A program made the position numbers and the translations under genes. A stretch of DNA of 64,000 bases from the NCBI RefSeq assembly GCF_002159975.1, contig NZ_NFJR01000002.1:1-64000 (forward strand). The letters run 5' to 3'. This document shows positions 9,829-24,058 of this stretch, in pieces; the stretch's first letter is position 1, and each line of letters starts with the position of its first letter. The notes under the pieces are model-generated. The model ran no database searches. It saw only the letters and a list, made by a program, of their open reading frames with translations, and had not been told where the DNA came from. Source of the stretch: Barnesiella sp. An22. Its GTDB lineage: Bacteria > Bacteroidota > Bacteroidia > Bacteroidales > Barnesiellaceae.

Positions 9829-12800
9829 TTAGAAGTTAATGTTGAGTCGCAAGGTGTAGAGACGGGGACGGGGAATGAGGTTCTGGTCCACACCGTCGAG
9901 TTCGCCGCTGCTGTTGACCGTGAGTTCGGGGTCGAGGCCGCTGTACTTGGTGATGACAAATACATTCTGTACCGAAGCACCGATGCGGATTTTGCCCTTC
10001 CAGTTCTTGATTTTGTCGAAGGTGTAGCCTACGTTGATGTCGTCCATGCGGAAGAACGAGGCATCCTCGAGGAACATGTCGGAGAAGTGCTGGAACTCGG
10101 TGAGGCTCTCAGTCCAACCGGTCTTCTGGCAAATGGGCATGAGGTTGTCGATGTAGCCCTTGGTGTAGTCGTCCTTGTAACCGCTGGAGTTATCCTTGGC
10201 CACCTTGTTGAGGGCATAGCCGCCCAGTGAACCGTGGGCATTGAAACCGAAGTCCCAGTTCTTGTACACGATTTGCGTGCTGATACCGAAATAGAAATAG
10301 GGCATGATGCTCTTGCCGGTCACATAGCGGTCGTCCTGCGTGATTTGGCCGTCGCCGTTGCGGTCGACCAACGCATTCTCTATGGGGTTGCCGTTGGAGT
10401 CGTATACCTGTTGGAAGAGGTGATAGGTGTAGGGAGCATAGCCTACCCGGTAGAGCGACGAGTATCCGCTGGTACCGCTCAGGTTGGAACCGACGCGTAC
10501 GCCCAGATAGTCCTCGGTAGGCACATTACTCAGCTTGGTAATTTTGGTGTCTTGCCAGGTACCGTTCAGGTTGATGTCCCAGTGCAGGTCTTTGGTCTCG
10601 ATGGGTACGAAGCTCAAGTTCACCTCCACGCCCTTGTTTTCCATGTCGCCCACGTTGGTAATCACCGTGTTGGAGAAGTTGGAGCCGAGCGGCGTGGTGA
10701 TGTCGTTGAGCAGGTCGTAGGTGTGACGCAGATAAGCATCCACGCTACCGCTGATGCGGCCGTTCAGGAAGCCGAAGTCGACACCCACGTTGTAGGTTTC
10801 GGTGGTCTCCCACTTGATATTCTTGTTGTAGGCCATGGGCGAGATGGTATAGGCATAGCCGTCAACGCCGTCGCCCAAACCGGGGAATCCGGGAATCATC
10901 ATGTTGGGGCTGGTCGAGATGACATACCGCGGCTGATAGGCGTAGCAGTTGTCCATACCGATGTCCTGCTGACCGGTGCGACCCCAACCCAACCGAATTT
11001 TCAAGTTGGAGAGCGGTGTCTGGTGGTCCTTGATAAAGTCTTCTTCCACGATATTCCAGGCAAAGGCGGCCGAGGGGAAGAGACCCCAGCGGTTCTCCTT
11101 GGAGAAACGCGAAGAGGCATCGTCGCGCAACGAGAAGGTGAACAGGTATTTCGAGTCGATCGAGTAGTTTACACGGCCGAAGAACGAGAGCAGATAATAC
11201 TCACGACGGTCCGAGGGGCTGTCGAGGTAAACCTCGTCGCGGTTGGCGTTATAGAACGAGATGTTGTCGTACTTCACATAGTTGTGTTGCCAGGAGTAAC
11301 CGGCCATCACATCGAGGTGGTGGATACCGAACTGCTTGTTGTAGTTGGCATACAGCTCGAGCAGCGTGTTGGAGTTGATGTTGGCATACTCTTCGTAGAG
11401 GTCGCGACCCGACATGTTGTTGCGAGCCGAGGTTACCGACCCGAGAGCGGCATATTTGTAGCCGTCGGTACGGGCCACGTCGTAACCCAGGTTCAGGTTC
11501 AGGCGCAGGTCTTCGAGGCCGTGAATCTTATAGTCCAACTGCACGTTACCCAACGAACGCCACGAGTCGTTGCGGTTGGTATAGTCGTAGAGTTGCGACA
11601 GGGGGTTGATGCCGTAGTTGGTACTTACCTGACCGCCCACGTTCCAGTTCCAGTAGCCGTTGAAGAGCTCTTTGTTGATGCTGCCGTCGGCATTGCGGAA
11701 GTAGGGTTCCTGCGTCGGGGTGAAGGAGATGGCGCTGCCCACGGCTCCCGAGTTGGGATAGTTGGCCTTGTTGTAGATACCCTTGGCGTTGATGTTCACG
11801 CTCAGGTGGTCATCGAAGAATTTGGGAGTCATGCTTATCGAGAGGTTGGCACGCTGGTTGTCGCCCACCTTCAACGTAGCCTCGTCGTAGGTGTAGCCCA
11901 TGCTCACCCGGTAGGGGAACTTGCCTTTCACATTGCCATAGACACTCAGGTTCTGGTCGGTCGTGAAGGCCGTGCGGTAGATGAGGTCCTGCCAGTTGGT
12001 ATTGGCCGTACCCATGAGCGACTCTACGGTCTCCAGACGGCTGGTGCCGGCATAGGTGCTGCGCATGTAGTCGCGATATTGGTCGCCCGTCATCACGTCG
12101 AGTGTCGAGCTGTTCTGTTTCAAACTGTAGCTGGAGTTGTAGCTCACCTGCACATTCTTGCCGGTGCCCTTCTTGGTGGTGATGATAATCACACCATTCG
12201 AAGCACGCGAACCGTAGATGGCGGTGGCCGAAGCATCCTTCAATACCGTATAGGTGTCGATGTCGTTGGGGTTGACCGATGCCAGCGGGTTGGCCATGCC
12301 GGCACCACCCTCGGCCGTAACAGGTACCCCGTCGATTACGATCAAGGGGTCGTTCTTGGCCTTCAACGAAGCGGCGCCACGAATACGAATCGTTGCACTA
12401 CCGGTGGGGTCGCCCGCTGCGGGAGTAACCAACAGGCCCGGTACCTTGCCCTGCAGCATCTGGTCGGGCGAAGTGACGGCACCACGGTTGATGTCCTCGG
12501 CCTTGATGGCGGTAATCGAACCGGTGAGGTCGGTCTTTTTCACCGTACCGTAACCAATCACAACCACCTCGTCAAGCAGCTCTTCGTTTTCGTGCAAAAC
12601 AAATTTCATCAACTCGCTGGCGGGTTGTTCCTGAGGTTGATAGCCAATGTACGAAACGGCGATGATGTCGCCCTTGTTGGCCTTGATGGTAAAGTTTCCG
12701 TCGATATTGGTACTCGTTCCGTTGCCAGTTCCCTTCACCAGGACGTTGGCTCCGATAATAGCCATACCCGTGTTGTCCAATACAACACCCTTCACTGTCA

Positions 12801-12891
12801 TGCTCTGTGCGAAAGCATGTGCAGGTAGCAAGAAACCTACTATACACCATAATAGGATTTTGCTCGCAATTTTCAGAATTTTTCTTTTCAT
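9829..12891 (-). CDS. susC: SusC TonB-dependent starch oligosaccharide transporter
   Basis: This 1020-residue outer-membrane beta-barrel imports malto-oligosaccharides using TonB energy. After a signal peptide (ending near AHAFAQ) there is a carboxypeptidase-D regulatory-like domain (VKGVVLDNTGMAIIGANV), a TonB-box region followed by the plug (DEVVVIGYGTVKKTDLTGSI), the SusC signature VLKDASATAIYGSRASNGVI, and a barrel ending in an aromatic terminus (LRLNINF). It lacks an N-terminal STN signalling domain, as expected for a transporter controlled by SusR rather than an anti-sigma factor. A terminator-like hairpin separates it from susB. Confidence 0.96.
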   Translation of the reverse strand: MKRKILKIASKILLWCIVGFLLPAHAFAQSMTVKGVVLDNTGMAIIGANVLVKGTGNGTSTNIDGNFTIKANKGDIIAVSYIGYQPQEQPASELMKFVLHENEELLDEVVVIGYGTVKKTDLTGSITAIKAEDINRGAVTSPDQMLQGKVPGLLVTPAAGDPTGSATIRIRGAASLKAKNDPLIVIDGVPVTAEGGAGMANPLASVNPNDIDTYTVLKDASATAIYGSRASNGVIIITTKKGTGKNVQVSYNSSYSLKQNSSTLDVMTGDQYRDYMRSTYAGTSRLETVESLMGTANTNWQDLIYRTAFTTDQNLSVYGNVKGKFPYRVSMGYTYDEATLKVGDNQRANLSISMTPKFFDDHLSVNINAKGIYNKANYPNSGAVGSAISFTPTQEPYFRNADGSINKELFNGYWNWNVGGQVSTNYGINPLSQLYDYTNRNDSWRSLGNVQLDYKIHGLEDLRLNLNLGYDVARTDGYKYAALGSVTSARNNMSGRDLYEEYANINSNTLLELYANYNKQFGIHHLDVMAGYSWQHNYVKYDNISFYNANRDEVYLDSPSDRREYYLLSFFGRVNYSIDSKYLFTFSLRDDASSRFSKENRWGLFPSAAFAWNIVEEDFIKDHQTPLSNLKIRLGWGRTGQQDIGMDNCYAYQPRYVISTSPNMMIPGFPGLGDGVDGYAYTISPMAYNKNIKWETTETYNVGVDFGFLNGRISGSVDAYLRHTYDLLNDITTPLGSNFSNTVITNVGDMENKGVEVNLSFVPIETKDLHWDINLNGTWQDTKITKLSNVPTEDYLGVRVGSNLSGTSGYSSLYRVGYAPYTYHLFQQVYDSNGNPIENALVDRNGDGQITQDDRYVTGKSIMPYFYFGISTQIVYKNWDFGFNAHGSLGGYALNKVAKDNSSGYKDDYTKGYIDNLMPICQKTGWTESLTEFQHFSDMFLEDASFFRMDDINVGYTFDKIKNWKGKIRIGASVQNVFVITKYSGLDPELTVNSSGELDGVDQNLIPRPRLYTLRLNINF

Positions 12892-13025
12892 GTTATTAGC
12901 TTAAAGTAAAAAGTTTTCTTAATATTATTGGAATCATCGAATGCGGGCCCCTCCAGACATAACGCCTTTGCAGCTACGAATCAATGACTTCAGTGAAAAT
13001 ACCGTGTGCCTCCGCGATAGAGAAA

Positions 13026-13053
13026 GAGGCTGGGCTCCCCGACGGGAGCCTCG
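13026..13053 (-). terminator. Hairpin between susB and susC
   Basis: The stem GAGGC..GGCTCCC pairs with GGGAGCC..TC. On the minus strand it is followed by TTTCTCT. It could partly terminate or process the susB transcript ahead of susC. No clear TAnnTTTG promoter was found in 12892-13025. Confidence 0.5.
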
Positions 13054-13076
13054 ACTTCTTTCACGAGGGGAGAAAT

Positions 13077-15275
<2,199 letters not shown>

Positions 15276-15304
15276 TTAACTTGTTACGTGTTTGAGTTTG
15301 GTTT

Positions 15305-15427
15305 CAAAATTAGAGGATAAAGAGCCCTTTCTATTCGGATAGAATAAATTTATAAACGCTTTATCTTCTCAAACTTCTTATTTACAAACAATTGAATCTT
15401 TCGCTCCACCGAAATATTATAAACGGT

Positions 15428-15429
<2 letters not shown>
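15305..15429 (-). promoter_or_regulatory. susB promoter and candidate SusR operator pair
   Basis: A -7 element TAATTTTG (15305-15312, read on minus) lies 45 bases before susB. Upstream, TATAAACGCTTT (15351-15362) begins 39 bp from the box, and TATAAACGGTTT (15418-15429) begins 106 bp from it. The same arrangement (39 and 105 bp) precedes susA. The distal site overlaps the susA stop codon. Assignment to SusR is inference. Confidence 0.55.
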
Positions 15430-17433
<2,004 letters not shown>

Positions 17434-17599
17434 CAACGCCTGTTCCCGCTTTTTCAAACCATTTCGTCTCCCCATAAAGGGGGTGTATGGCCACAAAGCC
17501 CCCGGGGTACTCCCCCACTCGATTTCTACCCGCTCCCAGAACTTCGAGCAAGGCGAGAATAATCCCTCTCGTTTTCATTTTTTAATGGAAAATTTATTA

Positions 17600-17607
17600 T
17601 ATATTTG
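17600..17607 (+). promoter_or_regulatory. Candidate susR promoter (TATATTTG)
   Basis: A perfect TAnnTTTG box lies 22 bases upstream of the susR start, inside an AT-rich stretch. Confidence 0.6.
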
Positions 17608-17629
17608 TATTAAGGATTAAAAACTGTTT

Positions 17630-19219
17630 ATGCGTAAGGTTGTATTTGCTCTATGGATGCTGATTCTTTGCCCCGTGGCCGGTGCAGAGAATACAGAGAC
17701 ACAACAGGTACTGGAACGATTGGATGCCGTGATTGCACAGAAGGAGAGCTACCGGTCTCGCAAGGAGGCCAAAATCGGAGAGTTGAAACAAAAGTTACGC
17801 CAAGCCTCATCGGCATCGGAGAAGTACAGGTTCTGCAACTCGCTTTTCTATGAATACCTTCACTATCAAGCCGATTCGGCTACCCGCTACCTCAATCTGA
17901 AGGAGGAGATAAACCCAGACCCCATATTCCCCGACAGCAAGGCCGAACACACGATATGCCGGGCCGAGGTGATGAGCGTCATGGGCATGTACAACGATGC
18001 CTTGCTCGAATTGGAGACCATAAATCCCGGTCGCCTGGGCGAGGAGACCCGCCTCAAATACTACTATGCCTGCCGCTCGTGCTATGGCTGGCTGGCCGAC
18101 AACATCGTAGACCCGCAGGTGAAGCAGAAGTATCTGGAGAAGACCGACCTCTATCGCGACTCCATCGCCCAATTTCCCCTGAACGAGACCGACCGCACCA
18201 TCCTGATGGCCGAGCGGCTGACTCTGAACGGCAACCCCGACGAGGCTATCCCGATGCTCGACAAGCAACTGGCCACGGTCCGCGACATGCAGTACCTGTC
18301 GTATCTCAACTACACCATGTACGATGCCTATCGGGCCAAGGGCGACGTGGAGAAACAGATCTACTACCTGGCACAGACCGCCATTTGCGACCTGGAGCGG
18401 GTGGTACGCGAGTATGCCTCGCTGCAGAAACTGGCCTGGCTGATGTATGAACAGGGCGACATAGACCGGGCCTACTGCTACCTGAACTGCTCGATGGAGG
18501 ATGCCGTGAGCTGCAACGCCCGCCTGCGGTTCCTGGAGGTGACCGAGTTCTACCCCATCATCGACCGGGCCTATCGCGAGAAAGACGAGCATGAGCAGTC
18601 GGTCGTGCGCGGCATGTTGATGGGCATAAGCGTATTGTCGCTGCTGCTGATTGTGGCGGTCTTCTACCTGTACCACTGGATGAAGAAGCTCTCGGCCATG
18701 CGGAAGAGCCTGTACGAGGCCAACTGCGAACTGAAAAACTCGAACGCCACGCTGGCACAAATCGGCAAAATCAAAGAGGTGTACATAGCCCGCTATCTGG
18801 ACCGCTGCGTGGGCTACCTCGAGAAACTGGAGCAATACCGCCGTTCGCTGGAGAAGCTGGCCATGACCTCCAAAATCGACGAACTCTTCAAGACCATACG
18901 CTCCGACCAGTTCCTGCGCAGCGAGCGCGAGGCCTTCTACCGCGAGTTCGACAAGTCGTTTCTCGACCTCTTCCCCAACTTCATCGAAGACTTCAACAAG
19001 CTGCTGGTCGAGGAGGGGCGCATCTATCCCAAACCGGGCGAACTGCTCAACACCGAGTTGCGCATCTTTGCCCTCATCCGTCTGGGGGTAACCGATGCCA
19101 ACCGCATCGCCCACTTCCTGAGCTACTCGCTGGCCACGGTATACAACTACCGCAGTAAGATACGCAACAAGGCGGCCGGCGACAAGGAGCGATTCGAACA
19201 GGAGGTGATGAATCTGTAA
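17630..19219 (+). CDS. susR: SusR, maltose-responsive membrane regulator of the sus genes
   Basis: This 529-residue single-span inner-membrane regulator has a signal peptide (ending near VAGAE). A periplasmic helical/TPR-like sensor follows (about 25-320), then a transmembrane segment (about 325-347, VLSLLLIVAVFYLYHW). Next come a cytoplasmic coiled coil and a C-terminal helix-turn-helix-like part (ELRIFALIRLGVTDANRIAHFL, where sites of the type SLATVYNYRSKIRNKA resemble a LuxR-like recognition helix). This is the DUF6377-type architecture of SusR, which activates sus genes when maltose or longer oligosaccharides reach the periplasm. It is divergent from susA, as in B. thetaiotaomicron. The assignment rests on architecture and position. 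Confidence 0.92.
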   Translation: MRKVVFALWMLILCPVAGAENTETQQVLERLDAVIAQKESYRSRKEAKIGELKQKLRQASSASEKYRFCNSLFYEYLHYQADSATRYLNLKEEINPDPIFPDSKAEHTICRAEVMSVMGMYNDALLELETINPGRLGEETRLKYYYACRSCYGWLADNIVDPQVKQKYLEKTDLYRDSIAQFPLNETDRTILMAERLTLNGNPDEAIPMLDKQLATVRDMQYLSYLNYTMYDAYRAKGDVEKQIYYLAQTAICDLERVVREYASLQKLAWLMYEQGDIDRAYCYLNCSMEDAVSCNARLRFLEVTEFYPIIDRAYREKDEHEQSVVRGMLMGISVLSLLLIVAVFYLYHWMKKLSAMRKSLYEANCELKNSNATLAQIGKIKEVYIARYLDRCVGYLEKLEQYRRSLEKLAMTSKIDELFKTIRSDQFLRSEREAFYREFDKSFLDLFPNFIEDFNKLLVEEGRIYPKPGELLNTELRIFALIRLGVTDANRIAHFLSYSLATVYNYRSKIRNKAAGDKERFEQEVMNL

Positions 19220-19276
19220 CCGCATGGAGCGGTCGGGAGCGGTGCGGCCGGTGCCTGTTCCATAAGCTGTATATTA

Positions 19277-20026
19277 TTATTCGCGGCCGGTCAATCGGGC
19301 CACGGCAAAACGCACGGCAAACCACAGGTGACGCACGAAGGTGGGCAGCGTGCCGTAGTAACGGCACATAATCGCATATCGCTCACGCAGCGAGGCCTTG
19401 CGGTTGGCGGTGGTAACCCCCTCGTTGAGGTAGTCGACGAGGGTCTCGTGCGTGTTGGTAATCGTGCGGGCCGCCAGCATGCAGCGGATACACCAGTCGT
19501 AATCGGCCGAATAGCGATATTGCAAATCATACTCGGGAGCTATCGTCCGCCGCACCACGAAAGCCTGGTGGCACACCAGCATACCCATGCGGAAACTCTT
19601 CACCGTCAACACCTCGGGGGCCTGCAACCGACGCATGGCCACGAAACGGCGTTGGGCATCGACGAGAGCCGTCTCGCCATAGACGATGTCGGGATCGTTT
19701 TTTTCGATGGAACGGGCTATTTTCTGCAACGTATCGGGGGCATGCAGGGCATCGCCAGCATTCAGGAAGATGAGGTATCGGCCCTTAGCCCGGCGCAGTC
19801 CCTTGTTCATGGCGTCGTAAAGCCCCCGGTCGGGTTCGCTCGTCACCGAGGTGACGGCCCGCGAGGCCCGGGCCAGGGCTACCGTGCCGTCGGTCGAGGC
19901 TCCGTCGACCACCAGATATTCATAATCGGTAAAGGTTTGGCACTCGACACTCTGCAACGTGGCGGGCAATGTAGCCTCCGCCTGGAAGGTAATCGTGATA
20001 ATCGAGAAAAGCGGACTCTCCATCAT
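19277..20026 (-). CDS. Family 2 glycosyltransferase (WcaA-like)
   Basis: This 249-residue GT-A fold protein has the N-terminal nucleotide-sugar fold [11 protein letters not shown], the [10 protein letters not shown] motif, [15 protein letters not shown] and the metal-binding stretch FLNAGDAL (the DXD position appears as N-A-G-D, as common in this subgroup). It probably adds a sugar to a lipid-linked surface polysaccharide unit on the cytoplasmic side. It is last in a five-gene operon, and its start overlaps the preceding acyltransferase stop by four bases. Donor and acceptor cannot be read from sequence. Confidence 0.85.
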   Translation of the reverse strand: MMESPLFSIITITFQAEATLPATLQSVECQTFTDYEYLVVDGASTDGTVALARASRAVTSVTSEPDRGLYDAMNKGLRRAKGRYLIFLNAGDALHAPDTLQKIARSIEKNDPDIVYGETALVDAQRRFVAMRRLQAPEVLTVKSFRMGMLVCHQAFVVRRTIAPEYDLQYRYSADYDWCIRCMLAARTITNTHETLVDYLNEGVTTANRKASLRERYAIMCRYYGTLPTFVRHLWFAVRFAVARLTGRE

Positions 20027-20706
20027 AACTTGTTTTTCATAAATAACTCTATATCAGTAAAGCTGTCGGCCTGTTGGCGGAGCTGGTCGAAGGGGCGCTC
20101 CCACCAGCGCGAGGCGAGCAGATAGGCAATCTGCCGGTCGTCAAACCGCTTGCGTATCTCGCGGGCCGGTACCCCGCCTACAATCGTATAGGGCGGCACA
20201 TCGTTCACCACCACGGCTCCCGTGGCAATGACAGCCCCCGTACCGATGCGTATGCCCGACATAAGCGTCACGTTGTTGCCCATCCACACATCGGCCCCCA
20301 CCTCGATGCTGATGCCCCGCTCGGGGTCGCAGTAGCGGCTCTCCTCGAACCGTTGCTCCCGCACAAACGAGAATCCCGGCTGACCGTGGGGCGAGAAGAA
20401 GGCGGGGTGAGTAGAGACAAAGGTGTGGGTGGGGTGCTGCCCGTTGACAATGCGCACGTTGCGCCCGATGGAGCAGAAGGGCCCCACCTCGGCATCGGTG
20501 AAGTTGCTGCCGCGGCAAATGTAGGTACCCCGGCCTATGTGGGCCCCGGCCAGCAGCACGTTGTCCTGTATGGTGTTGTAGCCCTCGAGGCGGGTACGGC
20601 CGTTGATATAAGCCTTGTACGATACACGCGAATGGTGGGCCAGGCGGTAGTAAAACTGCATGAAAAACATGACGATGCGGCTGGCCAGGCGGGTTAAGTC
20701 TCTCAT
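20023..20706 (-). CDS. Hexapeptide-repeat (LbetaH) acyltransferase, CatB/Vat-like
   Basis: The protein has 227 residues. The start at 20706 was chosen ([12 protein letters not shown]) because the longer open frame runs into the preceding glycosyltransferase. Left-handed beta-helix repeats are visible from about residue 45 ([17 protein letters not shown]) to about 185 ([20 protein letters not shown]). The catalytic His region [14 protein letters not shown] and the C-terminal [18 protein letters not shown] typical of xenobiotic/maltose acetyltransferase relatives are present. It likely O-acetylates a sugar in the polysaccharide built by this operon. Four bases separate it from the upstream gene and it overlaps the next by four. 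Confidence 0.85.
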   Translation of the reverse strand: MRDLTRLASRIVMFFMQFYYRLAHHSRVSYKAYINGRTRLEGYNTIQDNVLLAGAHIGRGTYICRGSNFTDAEVGPFCSIGRNVRIVNGQHPTHTFVSTHPAFFSPHGQPGFSFVREQRFEESRYCDPERGISIEVGADVWMGNNVTLMSGIRIGTGAVIATGAVVVNDVPPYTIVGGVPAREIRKRFDDRQIAYLLASRWWERPFDQLRQQADSFTDIELFMKNKL

Positions 20707-20710
20707 CGGT

Positions 20711-21625
20711 TCATCTCCTCTTTTTAAATAATCGAATCCACAGGTTGCCGATAAATACCAGCAGTTTGTGCCGGTAGGAATAGTTGTAACGATAGGTACG
20801 CGAGTAGACCTTGCGGGCAAGCTGGCACTCCTTGATCGGTGAAATGGGCACCACCTCGATGGGATTGGGGTCGAGGGTCTGCGTGCAGAGCTGCATGGTG
20901 TTGCAGTGGGTGCCGCTGCCGTCGAAACCCACGTTGTCGACCAACGACCGCTCGGTGCCCAGCATGAGTTTGTCACGCAGGAAGAGCGAGGCATACCACC
21001 GCACGAACCACGAGTTGTTGCGCCCGGCAATCTGGTCGCGCAACATCTGGGTGAAGTGAAAGCCGCCGTCGAGGTCGAACTGCCAGCAGAGCCCGCGCGA
21101 CTCGATTTCGTGCAACAGCTTGGCCCCGTCGGGCTCGAAGTATTGCCAGGCCCGACGCCAGGTACCCCACCCCCAACTGTTGCACCACTTGATGAGGAAG
21201 GTCTCGGGCAAGCGGCCCTTGTGGTCGAGCATGTGGCAAGTCACATGGCACACCTGCTCCTCCTCTTTATAGGTCTCAAGGGCTTCGTTCATAAAGCGCA
21301 GGAACCAGGGCGACACCACCAGGTCGTCTTCCAGCACAATCACCCGGTCGTACTGCTTCAGCACAGTCGTGACTCCGTCGATGACATTGGCGGCCAACCC
21401 CCTATTTTCGGGACGCTCCACCACCGTCACCCGGCGGAATTTCCAGGGCCGGGACACCACCCGGCGCACGGCTGCCACGGCCTCCTCGCCGCCCGGTTTG
21501 GCCCCGTCGGCAAAGATGTAAAGCTCGCTCTCGGCAGCCAGCTTGTTCTGCTCCAGATGCTCCAGGCAGATACGGGTGTGCTCGGGCCGGTTGTAGACAA
21601 ACAATATGACAGGAGCTAATTCCAT
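20711..21625 (-). CDS. Glycosyltransferase, GT-A fold
   Basis: The protein has 304 residues, starting at [16 protein letters not shown]. The upstream in-frame extension is antisense to nothing useful and overlaps the preceding gene. Motifs [25 protein letters not shown], and the acidic [19 protein letters not shown] resemble GNT-I-like bacterial sugar transferases in polysaccharide clusters. The central [12 protein letters not shown] is characteristic of that group. Its first ten bases overlap the end of the previous glycosyltransferase, indicating translational coupling. Sugar specificity is unknown. Confidence 0.82.
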   Translation of the reverse strand: MELAPVILFVYNRPEHTRICLEHLEQNKLAAESELYIFADGAKPGGEEAVAAVRRVVSRPWKFRRVTVVERPENRGLAANVIDGVTTVLKQYDRVIVLEDDLVVSPWFLRFMNEALETYKEEEQVCHVTCHMLDHKGRLPETFLIKWCNSWGWGTWRRAWQYFEPDGAKLLHEIESRGLCWQFDLDGGFHFTQMLRDQIAGRNNSWFVRWYASLFLRDKLMLGTERSLVDNVGFDGSGTHCNTMQLCTQTLDPNPIEVVPISPIKECQLARKVYSRTYRYNYSYRHKLLVFIGNLWIRLFKKRR

Positions 21626-22566
21626 ATCGGTCGTATTTTCGAATGAATAGATTCCAGGAATACCGGGAGACCTCGCTTGCAGCTCTCCCTCACGGCGGTA
21701 ATGTAGCTGTACTGCCACAATAGTCGACCGCTTGCCGCAACATAGAAAAGGACCTCGCTCCAGCGCCCTCGCAAGAGAGCCCGCAAGGCCGGTTTCCACG
21801 GAGCCAGGATACCTCCCCACAGACGGCTGAAAAGAGAGCCGTTTACATCGGCAACCACTGTGAGGTAATAGATGCGGTCAAGGCGCATCTGCATGGCACG
21901 AGGTGTAGGCCGATCCTGCCGGTCGTGATACCCTTTTGTCTGCGGAGCATACCCCACCCGATAGCCGTAGTAACGGACTCGGTGGATATAGTCGACATCC
22001 TCGCCATAATGGAAGAAGAGGGGCGAGAAGCCACCCACTTTCCGCAATACCGTTACGGGTATAAACCAAAATGCCGCATTGATGAACGTCACCTCGACGA
22101 GAGCCGATTTTTTCGATGAAATGGGTAATTTACCTCCTATATATCGGGCAAATGAACTGTCGAGACGACTGCCCTGTCCGTTGAAATGAACCGGCGAAAT
22201 CACGCCATACTCGGGATTCTGCTGCGACAACTCCACCCATGAACCTATGGTGTCGGGCTCAATCCAGGCATCCTGATTGAGCAGAAATACATAGTCGTAA
22301 TTTTCGTCAATAGCTATCTTCATGCCCAAGTTGTTGGCCTGTCCGAAGCCCAAGTTTCTTTGACTCCTCAACAGACGAACCCATCGATATTTCTCAGCGA
22401 GAATCTCTACCGTGCGGTCGGTCGAAGCATTGTCGACCACCACTACATCGGTCGGATAGTGCGACTGCTCGAGGCTACCCAGACAACGCTCTATCCACGG
22501 CTCGAAGTTGTACGAGACGATAATCGTGAGCACCCGGGGGCACTGAGCTCCATTCTGTAACGTCAT
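21616..22566 (-). CDS. Family 2 glycosyltransferase, rhamnosyltransferase-like
   Basis: This 316-residue protein has the GT2 core: TIIVSYNFEPWIERCLGSL, VVVDNASTDRT, SQRNLGFGQANNLGM and the acidic LLNQDAWIEPDT. A C-terminal half with FFHYGEDVDYIHRVRYYGYR follows, typical of WbbL/rhamnosyltransferase relatives. It has no transmembrane segment obvious enough to call. It starts four bases inside the flippase stop and ends overlapping the next gene, so it is part of the same transcript. Confidence 0.87.
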   Translation of the reverse strand: MTLQNGAQCPRVLTIIVSYNFEPWIERCLGSLEQSHYPTDVVVVDNASTDRTVEILAEKYRWVRLLRSQRNLGFGQANNLGMKIAIDENYDYVFLLNQDAWIEPDTIGSWVELSQQNPEYGVISPVHFNGQGSRLDSSFARYIGGKLPISSKKSALVEVTFINAAFWFIPVTVLRKVGGFSPLFFHYGEDVDYIHRVRYYGYRVGYAPQTKGYHDRQDRPTPRAMQMRLDRIYYLTVVADVNGSLFSRLWGGILAPWKPALRALLRGRWSEVLFYVAASGRLLWQYSYITAVRESCKRGLPVFLESIHSKIRPIWN

Positions 22567-24017
22567 GCCTCACCTCCTTTCTGCAAGCGGGCTTTCAACA
22601 TCGACATGCTCTCTTGCCACATCTCCAGCTTCAGCAGATAGGCTCCGCCCAGGTAGGCGACAGCGTAGACCAACGGCACAATGCACAACCTCCACACGTC
22701 GCCCGGCAACAACAGGTAGACTCCAGCCGAAACGATGGCCGAACCTAATGCCAGCAGGAAATAAGGAGATATATCCTTGAGGTATCCGCCAAAGCCATAG
22801 CCGATGAACCTGCGGGCAAAAAATATGCCCGTGACCAGCGACAGCAACGAATACGAGACCCACCACACGATAAGGCTCATAATACCCGACGAATAGAACA
22901 GGGCGATACCCAGAAAGAGATAAGACTTCTTGCCAATCTCGATAAAGAGATTGAGTCGCGAATAGCCCAAGCTATTGAACAAATCGTAAAAGAGAATGAT
23001 AAAGGGCGAGCAGATACCCGAGAGGCACAACAATCGGAAGTAGGGCACCGAAGGGAGCCACTGAGCCTTGAGCACCAGGAGGATAAACGGGTAGGATACC
23101 ACAATCATGAGCAGCATGATGGGGAAAATGAAGAAGGCGATGGCCCGCACATTCTTCCGGCAGATGCGGTTGAGCCGCGGCAGGTCGTCCTGCACGGTCG
23201 AGAATACCGGAAAGGCTACCGAGCGGAATATGTTGCTGATGAGCGACGAGGCTATATCCTGATATTTGTCGGCCTGGGTATAATAGCCCGTCTGTGTCAT
23301 GCCGTAGAACTTACCGATGATGATGGGATAGATTTTGTTGAATACGTTGTTGATGATGCCCGAGACCACCAGGTTGGAACTGTAGCCGAAAAACTCGCGC
23401 AACGACTCCATGCGGAAGACCCACTGCGGCCGCCAGTCGTTAAAGAGCCAGAAAAAGAGGGCCCGCAGTGCAGCCAACCCCAGCGTCTGGGTAACCAGTG
23501 CCCATACTCCCATGCCGCAGTAGGCCATCACTACCGCCGCAATCGAGGCCAGCCCCAGTGCCCACAGGTTGACCCGCGCATTCACCGAGAGCTTGAAGTG
23601 CTTGAAAAGCAGCGTCTGCTGAATGAGCGAGAGCGCATTCATGGGGATAACCAGAAAGAGCACCCGGCAGATGGCTGTAAGGTCGGGCTCGTTGAAGAAG
23701 TCGGCAATCCATGGAGCGGCCGCGTAGAGCAACCCGTAGAGCAGGCAACTGATGGCGATATTGAGATAGAACACCGTGCTGTAATCGGCCTGCGTCGCCT
23801 CCTTCTTGCGGATAAGTGCCGAAGAGAAACCGCTATCGATCAAGATGCCCGAGAGCGCGATAAAGATGGTAAGCACCCCCACCTTTCCGTAGTCGGTAGG
23901 CGAAAGCTGCCGCGCCAAGATGATGCCGGCCACCAGATAGAACAGCTGTTGCCCCAACTTGTCGGCCGAACTCCACACGAGCGCCTTTGTCGTCTTTTTC
24001 TTCAAATTCTCTTCCAT
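22563..24017 (-). CDS. Wzx/PST-family polysaccharide flippase
   Basis: This 484-residue protein has about 12-14 hydrophobic helices and the family start signature (KALVWSSADKLGQQLFYLVAGIILA, split here into its visible parts ALVWSSADKL and GIILARQLSPTDYG). Members move lipid-linked oligosaccharide repeats across the inner membrane. It is the first gene of the polysaccharide operon and is driven from a TATCTTTG promoter element 34 bases upstream that belongs to a dispersed repeat. No polymerase (Wzy) gene is visible next to it, so the operon may serve LPS or a small glycan, or depend on genes elsewhere. Confidence 0.9.
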   Translation of the reverse strand: MEENLKKKTTKALVWSSADKLGQQLFYLVAGIILARQLSPTDYGKVGVLTIFIALSGILIDSGFSSALIRKKEATQADYSTVFYLNIAISCLLYGLLYAAAPWIADFFNEPDLTAICRVLFLVIPMNALSLIQQTLLFKHFKLSVNARVNLWALGLASIAAVVMAYCGMGVWALVTQTLGLAALRALFFWLFNDWRPQWVFRMESLREFFGYSSNLVVSGIINNVFNKIYPIIIGKFYGMTQTGYYTQADKYQDIASSLISNIFRSVAFPVFSTVQDDLPRLNRICRKNVRAIAFFIFPIMLLMIVVSYPFILLVLKAQWLPSVPYFRLLCLSGICSPFIILFYDLFNSLGYSRLNLFIEIGKKSYLFLGIALFYSSGIMSLIVWWVSYSLLSLVTGIFFARRFIGYGFGGYLKDISPYFLLALGSAIVSAGVYLLLPGDVWRLCIVPLVYAVAYLGGAYLLKLEMWQESMSMLKARLQKGGEA

Positions 24018-24050
24018 ATACCCAATGGCAGTCGATAACCTTCTGCCCTA

Positions 24051-24058
24051 CAAAGATA
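24051..24058 (-). promoter_or_regulatory. Candidate promoter of the polysaccharide operon (TATCTTTG)
   Basis: The -7 box on the minus strand is the gene-proximal edge of the 24051-24262 repeat and lies 34 bases before the flippase start. Confidence 0.5.
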
